Source of the DNA: Archegozetes longisetosus
Taxonomy: Eukaryota > Arthropoda > Arachnida > Sarcoptiformes > Trhypochthoniidae
DNA: 64,000 nucleotides
Assembly: GCA_018873245.2 (NCBI GenBank)
Contig: JAEMBT020000006.1
Location: forward strand, 10,189,855 to 10,253,854
Reading direction: 5' to 3'
Shown: positions 41,305 to 54,756 of the stretch, one piece after another
Numbering within the stretch: the stretch's first letter is position 1
Layout of the letters: every line of letters starts with the position of its first letter
Made by a program: the position numbers and the translations under genes
Notes under the pieces: model-generated
Seen by the model: the letters and a program-made list of their open reading frames with translations, nothing else
What the model was told of the DNA's origin: nothing
Database searches by the model: none

Positions 41305-42271
41305 TGCTGCTAATTGATTAATAAATCATTAATTAGTTTAGATAATTGTTAAAATAGCTCTTATAACAGTTCAGTTGAAGATATCAACAGACAAATTGAT
41401 TACAATTTATTTATTTTACTTTTCTGATAAAAAGTTAATCAAATCTTTGTTTGACTTAATTTCAAAATACTTCGTTTCAAACACAAAAAAGTTATTTTTT
41501 CCTCTAAGTCTTGATGAAAACGTGAGATAAACGAGTTTTTAAATACTAATTATCATCAGTAATTACGTTCGTCTTTTCGCAATGATTTGCATTTTTAAAC
41601 AGCAAAATTCAATGAAAACTTTCCAAAAATGGGATTAGGATTGAAGTAAAGCATTACGTAATATATTTTCTTTACTAAGCATTTGTGTTTCGGTAAACGT
41701 TAGTTTGGCTAAAACATTTTTATAAGTAACTCATTAGAAAACTGTCAAATGAAAAAACTCAAATAAATATTTGCTTTTTTGTTAAAATTGCTTCAAATAA
41801 TCACTTAAATTGTTTGTTTACAGACTTTCAATCGGAATTTCTATATTTTATAAAACAGAACATCTCTAATAGAATGAAAACCTGAATAAAAATTCAAACA
41901 TAATTTAAAGCATTTACTGCTTCTATTGCAGGCCAAACAATCCTTAAAAATGTTTTAATTCTAACACACACAGATCAATTAAAAGCCCTGAAACAAGAAA
42001 AGAGAAGTATTTTTGACTGAAACCTTATTTATTGGACTGGACTGGAATACATTGGGACTATTTTGTGAGATCGTATTTGTTTTGTTGACATTATATATCT
42101 ACACATTTGATGCCAAAACGTACTGAGCGTAACATTGAGTCCAAGTTGAAAGTCGTCATTAACATTAGAAGCTATCGGATTATAACTATAGCAACAGTCT
42201 ATGGCTTACAGTTATAATGAGATGCAGTCTAAATAAATAAATAATTACGTAATAAAGATAATTTGATTAAA
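41305..42271. other. divergent promoter region of DDI1 and PINK1
   Basis: About 970 bases of AT-rich spacer shared by two divergently transcribed genes. No gene, repeat family or RNA was recognised. Confidence 0.4.
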
Positions 42272-44076
42272 ATGCGAATAATTCGCTCATTCTCGGCTTC
42301 AGTCATTTGTAGTCCGGCCTCTATAACCCATAACTCAATTCTAAAGACTGGCATTTCTTTCAAGTCGATGTTTTCCTCGACTATAGCTAAGACTAAAGTT
42401 TTGTTCAGAGTATTAATAAAGCGAACGCCTGGCCATCACATCAATGGACTCGATTCCGTATCTCCAGATCTTTCGATACGCATTGTTCCGAAGATTGCGA
42501 TCGAGTCTCAACTGAAGAGCCCGTCAAATATCAACAGAGTTATTAATGGCTTACTGAATGGCGAACGAATTTTATTAAATCGAGTAATTTCCAAATGGAA
42601 TCATTCGAACTTCAATAAGAATGCAATTATTGGGAAGACTGCCCTGTCGTTGGGTTTAGTTGGAGTTTGTGTCAAACGGAACGGCCCAACACTTGTCACT
42701 GAAACTGATGTTATGGAAATTGATTGCCAAGAAATAAGAAGTATATTCTCTGCTTACCGACAACTGGAGTTTCACTCCAAACAAATCAATTCGAAACAGT
42801 TGTCATTAGATAAGATTGAATTTGGTTCGTGTATTGCAAAAGGATGTAATGGTGTTGTATATGAGGCAAATATTAAAAATGATAGTGGCATCAAAAGTAA
42901 CCAAATGGCAGTTAAAATGATGTTTAACTACGAGGCAGAGTCTAATGCAATGGCCATCTGGAAGGCAATGAATAAGGAATGTGTTCCGTTTTCTGGTGAT
43001 TTTGCGCCACAAGATGATAACTTTAATAACATTTGGGATATAAAGAATCGTCGGAAACTAGTTCCTCACCCGAACATTGTTCAGATCTATGGAGTGTTTG
43101 CCGATTCAATGCCCCCACTACGAGAAGCCTTTAACTTATATCCGGACGCTTTGCCCATACGTTTCGGTGGATATGCACGAAATATGACTCTTTTTATTGT
43201 CGAAAAGCGATATGACATGTCTTTAAAGCAATATTTAGCTGCGTATGAGCCAACAACCAATACATCAATAATAATGTTGACACAACTATTAGAAGCAGTT
43301 TCATTTCTGGTTAAATGTCAAGTATCTCATAGAGATCTTAAAAGCGACAACATACTATTGACTCTAAACGGTTCTAACGATATTCCGTGGCTTGTTGTCA
43401 CAGATTTCGGTTTCTGTTTGACAACACTTTCTCTGCCATTTAGTAGTGATGAGATTTGTCGCGGAGGGAATCGAGCCCTTATGGCACCTGAAATAAGTAG
43501 CGCAAAGTCAGGACCTTTTGCAAGACTAGACTATTCTAGTGCTGATCTTTGGGCTGTTGGAACCATTGCTTATGAATTATTCAATGGCTTGAACCCATTC
43601 TATCCCTATCCCGAAAGACAACAATGCTTACAAAGTATTTCGTACAAAGACTCGCAATTACCCGAAGCACCACAAGCAATGCCTCCATTAATTCGAAGGC
43701 TTGTCAAAGATATTTTAAGCAGAAACCCTTATGAGGTAATTATGCAAGAAAAGTTCGTTCTCGAAATTATTTAAAACTGAAATTCTTATATTTTCAGAGG
43801 CCCCTCGCCATAACAGCAGTCACTGTTTGCCAAATTGTATTACATATGTCTGATAGATTGTTGCAAAAATTGCTAGCAATAACTTCTAACAGTAAAAGAA
43901 ATAAACTTTTACTCCATTGGTTGAAAACATTATCAATCACAACATTATCCAAAAGGAGAACTTTACTGAATGGAGAAATATTACCAGATGTTGAATTCAA
44001 ATTACGTGTTCTCTTCTTATCACAGGTCAAAATTGAACATCTTATTAAAGCTTTCAGCTATATTGAAACCATTTGA
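42272..44076 (+). CDS. PINK1: PINK1 mitochondrial serine/threonine kinase
   Basis: Mitochondrial damage sensor that phosphorylates ubiquitin and Parkin. Two exons: 42272-43735 and 43798-44076; about 580 residues (human 581). The start is the ATG at 42272 (MRIIRSFSASVI), which opens a basic mitochondrial presequence. A membrane segment (TALSLGLVGVCV) lies at about residue 125, followed by the CQEIRSIF helix. In the kinase domain the glycine loop is IAKGCNGVVYEA, the ATP-binding lysine is in MAVKMMF, the catalytic loop is SHRDLKSDNILL and the metal motif is DFGFC. RGGNRALMAPE, the activation segment, is intact. PINK1-specific insertions in the N-lobe are shorter than in human. Exon 2 provides the C-terminal extension (LTITAVTV-like start through KVEHLIKAF-like end). 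The upstream in-frame TTG is not used as a start. Confidence 0.95.
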
Positions 44077-44408
44077 AAAAAAATGTTGTCAACCAATAAA
44101 AAAATTTTGCTTTGTCCAAATAGAACTCATTTTAATCTATACTCTAAGTTGAGAGATAAGTCTAAAAAGTTGAAACATATTTACTAATGTTAATAAATTT
44201 GTAGTAATTTATAGTTACAGACAATGTATTTTATTAAGTAAAACACTTAAATTTTCTCATCATAATTGGTTGTATTCAAGTAATTGTCAAAAAGATTACT
44301 AATAATATTCGAGTCTAATTGTAAATGACTTATTCACAAACGACTTCGTTAAAAAATGCTTTGAGTGTATTTTACCAAAAATCTGTTGAATTTATTACCA
44401 AATAATCA
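44077..44408. other. spacer between convergent PIN1-kinase and UBE4B genes
   Basis: AT-rich 3' UTR territory of PINK1 (+) and UBE4B (-). No feature beyond AATAAA-like motifs was recognised. Confidence 0.45.
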
Positions 44409-47400
44409 TCATTGATTTTGGGCGTTTTTATCGTTCTTTGGAGGCGTTTGTGCTGAAGATGAGGCGTATTTCATTGCTTTCCACTGTTGAATCTCAATTT
44501 TGAGTTCAGTTGCTACAAAATAAGTTATTGGTCAGAAATAGTTCAAACATTGTAAACCATTGTATACCTGGACGGAGCATATCTTCAGTGAGAGGCTGTC
44601 GATTGAAAGGATCAGTACTAGCATTGAGCAAATGTCTGATTATAACAGATCTGTCCATAATGTTACTGCTCGGCAAAATGACCGGATCTTCCATTATGGT
44701 GTCCATCAGAGGGTCCTTGTACCTGTCCGGCGCATCACTAAAATCAATCTCTTGTTGTCTTTTAGCTTGGACAATATCCTCAACACGACTTATCATGATT
44801 TTAAATGAGTCTATTTTATGTTGAGACTTTACCAGGTGTCTTTGCATTCTGAGTGCTGCGTATTCAAACAGCTCTTTACTATATGAACGTTCGTCAGCAG
44901 CTATTGCCTAAACATCACATAATTCACAAATTAATGCTTACAATCTGTTAAGTTTCAATTTTACTAAATAATTCATCGAACAATGACATACGTGAGCAAA
45001 TTTTTCTGATTCTGAATTGAGGTGAAGGTAAATATCTGTGAGTTGGTCTAATAAGTGCTTTGGGTCCCATCCGTACTTTTCTGGATTTGTTACTTTAAGT
45101 GTATTGCATTTTGGACCACAAAGTTGTTGCAGATTAAAGTTCAACATTGCAGCCAAACGATCGGCCAATTCCTAATGAATCAAAATAAAAATTCAGTTAT
45201 TGATCATCTATCTAAAGGCGAATTTAAGAACTAACAGGTCTCGTGAAAGGTTCTTGAATCGTTTCAGTCAAATAGTGCAACATATCAACCGTCTCACTGG
45301 CAAGAGTCAGATATGATCTACACTGACGCTCATCATTTGCCAATTGTCGCTGTCTTGAAAGCTGGTGTTCACGATTTTGTTTCTCCCATTTTTCAGTATC
45401 TTTCATTTCTTCTTGTATTTCATGAATTCTTTTAAGTGATTCCATACTCTCGTCGAGCAAAAACGTTGTGTCGTTCATAAGCATATTAATGAATCTGACA
45501 AACTGTTTTCCAGAGTTCGACTCATTAACAATTGCCATCTTATGTACGGGATGAGTCCATAAAGACTTGAAAATTATACTAATATGATAGCGAATTGTGA
45601 ACTTATCATAGAATTCACTCGAAGCTCCAGTCGATTCGACATCAGTGTAGAACTTCATAAGAGAACGCGCCAAATGAGCCTCAGCCAAAGAGTGGGACAG
45701 TATTTGTGTATGAAATGCTTCGGTGTAATGATGAAGTATTGGACTTGAGACAAACATTACTTCAATCAGTTTAGCGGTTAAATAAGGATTACTTATATAA
45801 TGAGGAGAACAGATCATAACTATCAGAAAAACTATAAGATCTTGAGAGTTCACTGAATCGTAATTGCTATTGCTTGGATCCAGAATTTGTGGACAATATT
45901 GAATGACAAACAATAGGAAGTCTGCGATATCTTCGATATACCAATCGGGATATGAAGCAAATATTTCCGGAACTTTCTCTGGAAGTGGTAACATAACGCT
46001 CGTGTGATCTTCGCAGTCGACTGTCTTTAATAATAGACCAATAAATTGGTTATAGAAGCAAAGCGAACGACCCAACAGTTTCTCATCGACTAAACCGGAT
46101 TCTGCGCATTGTTTTGCTTTTTGCAATTTTTTCACCTGTTCTCGCAATCTCTTGACTCTTGTGGCCACTTGTGGAATAATTATTTGATGGCTTAGATTCA
46201 AGTCTTCGATATAACGATTCATTTCGCGAATCGCACGAATTCGACGAATGTATTTGCGCTGACACGGGATTATACTCAAGTGATGGCAATGAAGAGCTAG
46301 AAAAAAGCACTGTGTCGGGAATTTAGGTTCTGGCCATTGATGACTTTCACTGGAGGTCAGTTCTGACAACCAGTTTTCCGCTTCATTACAAGTAAATTTG
46401 ATTCTTGACTCATCTTTTTTTATAAGAACTAGACTTTGAGGATGGAACTGATATAAAGGATCGATTTTTTCTCGTTTTATTTTAACAGAAAGGAATTGAA
46501 GAATGCTCAATAAATTCATCATAAATCCGTCACCAGATACAAGCCGGTCGTCTGATTGCAGTTGAGCACGCTCTCTATTACGACGAAGAGCTTCGCTTAT
46601 ATATTTCAAAGTATTGTCACGACTGCTTGGATTTACTACTAGCGAGTGAAAAGTTGGAAATAAGTAATCTTTTCTAATGGCTTCTAACTGAAGTTGAAGC
46701 GAATGACTATTGACTTTAGCACTCTCATTATTCAGTTTGCCTCCTCCAAAATATTTATCCACAACTTTAGGCTGATCGCAAAATTTAAAAATATTTTATT
46801 AGCACAAATCTATAATAGAATGAAAATCATTTTCAGACTCACATCGTCTTCAGCAAAAACTGAGAGCCGCATAAATGGTGCCATAAATGAAAGTCTAGCA
46901 AACTCTTTTCCGACCGCATCGCTCATAGGGTCAGGTAACCAATTGTAGACCTCTGTTATCTGAAAGGTACCAGACATTACTTGGCATAAATCAAATTTGA
47001 AAACGAAAAGATCATAGAAATATATGAAGACATACCAATTGACAAATAGGTTTGTTCGGCTTTCCAATTGTAATATGACACAATTCATTCAAGGCCTGAA
47101 GTGGCAATTTATACGATGATTCATTAGTTAAACTACTATTACTTTGCATATCAAGCCATAAGGTTTGTATAAGTGGACCGAAGATAGCTTTGAAGGAATT
47201 ATTTGTATCGGCATTACTATCAAGGCTAGTTTGGTAAGAGCTCGACACTAATCCTGAAATGAATCCACATGGCAGGCATTGATGGTATAGAAATTGAGCC
47301 AAAATAGAGCTTGAGTTCGTATTCTGAACATCTGTTGACAGGGAATTCGTGACGACAAGTATAGAAAATTCGATACATTGAGAACGAATATCTGAGAGTA

Positions 47401-48983
47401 AGTCTTTAATGGGAGCTTCGCTACTACGAGCTGGTGAATTCTTTTCTTCGGTTGAAACGCGTACGTAGGATTCAAGTATATAACAGAGTGCCAGTACAGA
47501 CTTGTCTTTGCTTTGAAAGATTGCCTTAGGAAACGAGATTTCGTTGTCTGCTGCACTTGTCGCTAGAATTCCATTTTCATTAGGCTTTTTAATTGGCTTC
47601 AACTGATTGTATATTTTAAAAGCATTTTCATAATCACAGCTATTGAGAATCTGAGATGTAGTGTTCATGAGTATCATTTGAATTAAATTATGATGACTTG
47701 TTTGATCAAGTAATGTCTCAAATTCTAGTCTAAAAGCCTGACTATTACTACTGGTTTTTCTAGTCATTTCATTATTACGCCATTCGACACAAAATATTCT
47801 TGATATTATCTGAAATAGTGAGTCTTCTATAGCAGGTACTACCATAACTGTGGAGTTAGGTGTGAGAACAGTTCCCTCACTACTTGAAGAACTTTCTCTT
47901 TGCCTTTTCAATGATTCTCTTCTCTCGACTTCGTCCACTTCCATGTTTTCGATTCCTGAGTCAATATCAGTCTTGTCGACAGGATTAGCGTCACATTCGA
48001 CCTCCATTGAAATAAATTCATTATCTATTTGAGAGACAGAAGTCAATCGCGAATCATAGTTCGAAAGTGTACTTTGAGGCAGTAGATCTGTTTTGGTTTC
48101 AATATTTTCGATCTGGTCTGCGGGCCATTTGCTCTTAGCCGATTCATCATTTGTACAATCGTTAACTGCAGTCTTCTCTACATTGCTATTGTTGCAGTTA
48201 ACTGTTTCTGCAATTTCTTCTTTTGCATCATTTTTCGATGGAATGTCTGAACTGTTGATACAATCAGTTGTCTTCACCTCATCCGTTTGATGATTGGTCT
48301 GGTCTTTCTCAGCATTTTGTTGCAATGACATTTGTGGCACATTATTAATTGATGGTGAAGTGCTGCCAAGTCTTGCCAAACGTTTACGACGCAACTGTTA
48401 ATAGGACAAACAAAGTATTTAGTATTTCAATGCCATTACTATTAGCTCTAAGTTCATAAATGGCTCATCAATTGGTAAACTATTCTAGTGAATAGCAATT
48501 TTAGTGGAAAGACCTCAAAAATTGTTTTGATTGCCAACAACAGAATTTTAAACAACTTGAACATTTGGCAATTCATTGATCTGTTTATCGCTCATATATA
48601 AATACATAGAAATTTAAACAGAGCAAGTCACTTTTCGCTCATTATTAGCACAATTTATGAATATCTAAATTAATTTATAAGCTTATATCAATAATTCGCT
48701 CAAAAATAATATTTCTTAAATTTGAACTAACTCCAAATCTGATTACATGAAACAATATTGAATTTAGATTAAAATAATTGCAATTCATTAATTTAAATGA
48801 ATGAAATAAAGCTTTAATTGATGAAAGGTTAAAACTAGTTTAGTTGCAAACTTAAAAGATTTATGTTTTAATCTAATGATTGAGCAAAATATTAAATGAT
48901 TTATGGATTTAAGAGTAAATAATAAATCAATTTATAAATACCTCATCGGGTGTTAATTCGGTCGATTTTGAGTCATCGCTCAT
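44409..48983 (-). CDS. UBE4B: Ubiquitin conjugation factor E4 B (U-box)
   Basis: U-box E3/E4 ligase that extends ubiquitin chains with p97. Seven exons on the minus strand: 48983-48942, 48394-47036, 46959-46843, 46771-45236, 45171-44992, 44907-44568 and 44512-44409; 1225 residues (human 1173 or 1302 by isoform). The start [14 protein letters not shown] leads into [11 protein letters not shown] as in human. [12 protein letters not shown] marks the conserved N-terminal motif. The Ufd2 core has [55 protein letters not shown] and [32 protein letters not shown] follows. The C-terminal U-box is [20 protein letters not shown], then [20 protein letters not shown] and NRQPLT. Exon 4 starts at CAG|CCT so that PKVVDKYF follows EDD. 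All phases close. No break was seen. Confidence 0.96.
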
Positions 48984-51733
48984 CTTCTGTTTCAAAATCA
49001 GTCCAGTTATTGACTAAATATCTAACAATTCAATACATTTGAACTTAAATTAGAGTAAAATATTTGTATATATTAATTAAAAAGATAAATACGTAATAAG
49101 TCTAGTATGGAAAACAAAGCAAATCATAAGACATGTAAACATTTTCTACAACTGTTTTAAATGACATTTTGTTCGAAGTTGTTGTAATACTCACAAATAA
49201 ATGAGCGCTAAGTTCAAATTAAGTCAATTTGTTAAACAACAGTTTATTAAATTCAAATTTACAAATTATTAAATTTAATTAATCACTTTTATGTAACGAG
49301 AATAAAAGCCAAATCAGACATAAACAAACGACTATGAATTAATATTATTGTTGATAGTAATCAATGTTAGTATAAATGTGTTTTAAAAAGTGATCGTAAT
49401 ATGAGGTGACGCAGCAATTCACACAACAATATCTACGTTCTCTAATGCATTTAACTGTAAATCAGTTTGCAGTACGACACTTATAACAATACTGATATTA
49501 AATATTTAAACGTTCCTTATGTTTGTTCCCTTTAAATGTAGAGCTTAAAGTCCTGCCTTTGATTGGAGACGCAGATAAAGCTCTTATGATCAGCTGTAGC
49601 TCGCAGTATGCTTTTGTTGAGTAACATTGCATTGAGAGCCCGATTTGTCAGCAAAATTTGTGCACATCTTTTACGCGATTGGATAAAAGCTTGACTCAGG
49701 GTATTCTAATCAGGTTATCTCTAACAGTTGACGGACAAGGGCGAACATTTAGTCCTTTTTATATACGTATACTAAAATTGCAGACTATAATATGATGAAG
49801 CATAAATATTAAGAGCGTTTCTCTTGGGCTTTAAACAAGACAATTTATGAAAATAAGTTTCAGTATTCTCTTACACACAGCGCGCTGCACTCACCAGATC
49901 TCTGACTCAACTCAACTAAATTAATATAATATATTAGTATTGTTGTTGATTGAGCTTAGTTGATCAAGCCAAGTGTTAGTTAATGGAGTAGTACGCTCAG
50001 CGTAAGAATATTGAACTCTATTCTGGTATGTTATTCAAAATGTAAGGGAAAGGCACTTTGCACTTTTGCCACTTGATAATCGCTTAGCAACACAAACAGT
50101 ATACAGACTACGATTATCTCATAACCAAATATAACTTGTTATATCTCATTTTAGCTGTTATTAAACAGATAGAGGTATGGTTTATAAGGCATCATTTCAC
50201 TCCCAACCGTAACCAAAACTGTATTATTAAAGCGCGAGTTTGTTTAACTCAACATCTTTTCATCGTAACTCATTGTCTATTATTAACTGTTAGTGAGTTA
50301 GACTCAACACATCACAAGTCTGTCATAAGGTATGTCTAAATAAGAAATTATTGGCAACTTTTACTCATATGTCAGTTTTAACTGAGCATTAAATTTGACA
50401 TTGTTGAAGTTAATGACGAAATATAAACCAATTGCTTCGTCATTTAGTTGCGTACAATGGTTTGACAGTTTTGTTAGTAAATTTATTAAACATTGAAAGA
50501 TAGGCTTCGTTTTGAATAAAACTATTAGATTCTAATTAACCAAATTGATTTTAGGTTAAGGCAAGTAGAATAAACTGATACTGTATTGAAGACAATTATT
50601 CTAAGTTAAGGCTTTAATATAAACCTGCATCCGCTTTGCACTGAAATATTGAACCACTTCAGCTCAGACAATAAGTCAATAATGATTTTATCTTTATCTT
50701 TAATCTTTGACACTATTTCTTATACAAACTTGATATTAAAAAGTATCCGAAAGAGATAAAAGTTGCATCAACTCTAGTGTTTGATATAAATTGATCTTTG
50801 GATTGATTCCAATAAAGTAATTTGAACTATTAAAGATCATTTAAGATATCAGTCAGTACAACTGACTTTAACAGGTCTAAAAAATTTAAGTCAACGTTCA
50901 ATTATCTATTAACATACTTATAGAATCAGTGGTAGTCTAACTTAATAACAATCTGATGCTCAAACGAGATGCCAATTGAAAATTATGATGAAAATAATAT
51001 TTTATATCGACACAATCTTTTCCAAGTTACTCATTTAGTTTTAGACTTGCTCTAATTCTATTGTACTCGTTATGAGATTAGTTAAAATCGGAGATATTGC
51101 AATTTAAGCGTGAGCACATTTTGTCAATAATCTGTAATCACAAAAGTGATTGAGTTTTCTAAAAAGTGTGATCATTGAAGAGTCAGGAGATTTTCAAATG
51201 TGGTATTAAACGTGATCAAAGACTTATCTAAGCACGCCATGCAGCTAAATTTCTTTATCCATATGGTTCTTCTCATTTAATCTAACTGTAATTCAGTTCA
51301 AAAATCATGAGCAATGAACTCATTGCATAACTGCAATACCTATACTCTAGAGCTATCTAAGATGAACATTCGACTTTTCATTACGTACTCGCAATTACGT
51401 AACTTATGAGTTAGCATAAAATTCTCTGTAACACGCTTTGTATCTAACATACGGCTTCAAATTGTATTATCATAACTTTTTAATTGGTCGAGAAATTGAT
51501 CGTCAAATAGATGTTAAAGAAAACTTTAAGAATTTGGTTTCATTTCATATCAAACTATAAAGGCTGAGTTAAATAAGACGGCAAAATAGAGCGAAAACAA
51601 CACTCAAATATCACATTTTACATAAATTCTATGATATATACATATATTATATAATAGTTGTAATTCATTTATATATTATGTAGGAAGCTAAGTATTAAAG
51701 ATTTGAGTATTTCGACTAAATTTATCTGCAAAA
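48984..51733. other. 2.75-kb divergent spacer between UBE4B and MTHFR
   Basis: AT-rich. It holds both promoters. An open frame at 50136-50339 and a short frame at about 49540-49630 ending CSSQYAFVE are unassigned and probably chance. No transposon or RNA gene was recognised. Confidence 0.4.
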
Positions 51734-54072
51734 ATGGTTGAGACGTCGACTTGCGAAGACTCGAACGGAGGTTCTCATAGTATGATTTCAAACGGAGTCC
51801 AAAGCAATTCTAACAGTTGCGTTAAACCTCAAGCTTCCGAAAAGTCCTATGTTCCACTTGCGAAACGCATCAGCCAAAGAATGGAATCGGGAGACGCTCC
51901 TTTTTTCTCACTTGAGTTCTTCCCACCTAAAACCAAAGAAGCGGCAATCAATTTGATATCTCGTTTCGATCGTTTCCGTCTAAGCAATCCACTATTTTGT
52001 GACATAACGTGGCACGCGGCTGGCAATCCGGCTGGAGATTCAGAAACTTCGAGTATCACTATGGCAGGAGTTGCTCTGAACTATTGTGGCTTAGAAACAA
52101 TGCTTCACATCACGTGTGTCGGCCTAACAAAAGTTGATCTCATAAGCCATTTGAATAGAGCCAAGAGTTTAGGAATACGCAATATTTTGGCACTTCGTGG
52201 TGATAAAAGCGACAATAGCGATCAATATGAGTTTCGTTACGCAGTCGATCTAGTGCGTTTTATACGCAAAGAATATGGAGACTACTTTACAATCGGAGTC
52301 GCTGGATATCCAACAAAACATCCTGAATCCAGTTCTGCCGAAATGGATCTACAATACCTCAAAGAGAAAGTAGATGCAGGCGCAGACTTTATCATTACAC
52401 AACTGTTTTTCGAGGCCGACGTCTTCATCAATTTTGTTAACAACTGCAGGAAAATCAACATTCAAGTGCCAATACTACCAGGAATTATGCCTATTCAGAG
52501 CTATGACTCATTAGATAAAATCGTTCGTCTCTCAAAATTAGATATTCCGGAGAAAATTCTCAACGAGCTCCAGCCAATCAAGAATAACGATGAAGCAGTT
52601 CGTAAATATGGAATTGAATGGGCAGTCAATCTGTGTCGCGAAATAATTGAAGCTAGAATAACACCGGGTTTGCATTTCTATACATTAAACAGAGAACATG
52701 CGACCGCTAAGATCCTGAAAACATTAGGTCTGTCGAGCGCGTGTATCAAGAAACCGTTGCCATGGCTGCCGCCTGCTAATCACAGACGATGCAGCGAAGA
52801 TGTCAGACCAATATTTTGGTCGGCAAGACCTAAGAGTTATGTCTGTAGAACTCAAGCCTGGGATGAATTCCCGAACGGACGTTGGGGTCGGGGAGATTCT
52901 CCTGCTTTCAGAGATCTTAAAGACTATTATCTATTTCTTGAGCCAACCAAAAGCAAAAAGGAATTGCTTGAGATGTGGGGCAAAGAATTAAAATCTGAAG
53001 AAGACGTTTGGCACATATTTTACTGTTATGTTTCTGGCAGTAAAAACAAGTGCGACAAAGCGGTCACTCGTATCCCATGGAATGACGAAGAGCTGAGTCC
53101 TGAAACTGCTTTGATCGCTGATAAGTTGGCCCTTTATAATAAACGCGGTATTCTTACAATCAATTCTCAGCCTAATGTTAACGGAGTCGATTCGACTGAT
53201 CCCATTCATGGCTGGGGCAGTCGAAATGGTTATGTTTACCAAAAAGTAAGCTCAACGCATAATTGGATATTCATTATTCTCATCTGGTTCACACACTATG
53301 CTTAGTTTTACATTCTCTTTTCATTGATTAGGCATATCTTGAATTTTTCACGAGTAAAAAGAATATCGATGCTCTCATGAAGGCCCTTAAAAATTACCCG
53401 TTGGTTAATTACCAGATTGTTGATAGCTCCGTAAGTGAAATTAAACTGGAATTTATCTCAAATCGATTGATCGCATCAGATTATATTATATCTAAAAATT
53501 CAATTTAATAACAAAGTCTCAAAAATGATGTTGTCAATAGTATTTTACATTAATCACTGAACTCCTAATGTCTCGCATTTATATAACTTGTTTTATTTGA
53601 AATTTTTGTTAAGCTGATTAACTGGCATAATCAATTTTACTAAAACTCGATATCTGTTTCCGTAGGGAAATAATGATTATACGAATTCTCAAGAGAATAC
53701 ACCGATTGCCGTTACGTGGGGTGTATTCCCGGGCAAAGAAATCATTCAGCCAACTGTTGTCGACCCTATCAGCTTCAAAGTTTGGAAGGTATTGTATCTT
53801 TCATTTTAGTTATGTTCGTCAGAATTTGATAGATTGATTTGATTAATGATGATTTTAATATGTTGACCAACTCATAGGACGAGGCATTTAGTTTGTGGAA
53901 ACAAAAATGGGCCAGTCTCTACGAAGAAGGCAGTCAATCCAGAAATATATTGAATGAGATTTACGATAATTACTATTTGGTTAATCTAGTGGACAACGAA
54001 TTTCCTAAACAGTCCTGTCTATGGCAATTACTTGAAGAAATGTTCGAAATTAGAGATCAATGTGATTCGTGA
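51734..54072 (+). CDS. MTHFR: Methylenetetrahydrofolate reductase
   Basis: FAD enzyme reducing 5,10-methylene-THF to 5-methyl-THF for methionine synthesis. Four exons: 51734-53245, 53332-53430, 53666-53788 and 53878-54072; 642 residues (human 656). After a Ser/Asn-rich N-terminus (the regulatory phosphorylation region in human, here without a long poly-Ser/Thr stretch) the catalytic barrel starts with [11 protein letters not shown], which holds the catalytic Glu. [30 protein letters not shown] and [11 protein letters not shown] follow. The SAM-binding regulatory domain has [13 protein letters not shown] and ends with GIFPG-type motif seen as [29 protein letters not shown] and LWQLLEE. All phases are 0. 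It converges on POLR2D with 264 bases between stops. Confidence 0.97.
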
Positions 54073-54336
54073 TAGACAACTAACTGTTACTTTTATTGAC
54101 AGTCCAGATATTGATTGATATGAAAGTTATCCTAAGAATTTAGTCATCTTTGAAACGTATTTTGACAAATAATTTTAAAACATGTCATTCTTTACATGAA
54201 TTTAGAAAAAAATTTTACCCTAATTTTAACTTGAGTACAAATTACATGATAGCCAAAAGCATTTTTCATTACTATTCAATATTAACAAATCATTGATAAG
54301 ACATGAATAATGAAATGTGAAAAAATCGAAATCATT

Positions 54337-54756
54337 TCAATATTGTAAACTTCTTTGGGTCTGAATGTCATCGAGAATATGTCGAAGTTCTTCGTCTTGG
54401 AACCTTCCTTCGAGACTAGGAATGAGTGCTTTGGCCTCTTCTGGTGTTTCAGGACACAAGTTGGCCAATTGTGCCAATTCGTATTTATGCAGCTTTTTCT
54501 GAGTTAATAGACTCCTGACCGCTGCGATCGTCTCCCTATTCTTATATCTACTAAATCTCTGGCAATAGTTCAGTGTTTTCATGAATACCTCCGACAATTC
54601 TTGTTCTTCTTCTGCGTTTTCGTTTTGTTGTTTCCGATGCTCTAAAAGCATATTTACTTCTGATATGAGAAGTGTTTCCGCGTTTTCAAACTCTTTCGGG
54701 AACTGAAGTTCAGTGGCGTCGTCTTCAGCTTGTTCGGCATGTCCAGTCGAAGACAT
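54337..54756 (-). CDS. POLR2D: RNA polymerase II subunit RPB4
   Basis: Stalk subunit of RNA polymerase II that pairs with RPB7. A single exon of 139 residues (human 142). The start is placed at [13 protein letters not shown] because conserved sequence begins soon after ([14 protein letters not shown]). An in-frame upstream ATG at 54855 would add 33 residues with no counterpart in the family. [35 protein letters not shown] and FKNRETI-type [13 protein letters not shown] are nearly identical to human. The C-terminus [16 protein letters not shown] is intact. Intronless in this window, unlike most neighbours. Confidence 0.97.
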   Translation of the reverse strand: MSSTGHAEQAEDDATELQFPKEFENAETLLISEVNMLLEHRKQQNENAEEEQELSEVFMKTLNYCQRFSRYKNRETIAAVRSLLTQKKLHKYELAQLANLCPETPEEAKALIPSLEGRFQDEELRHILDDIQTQRSLQY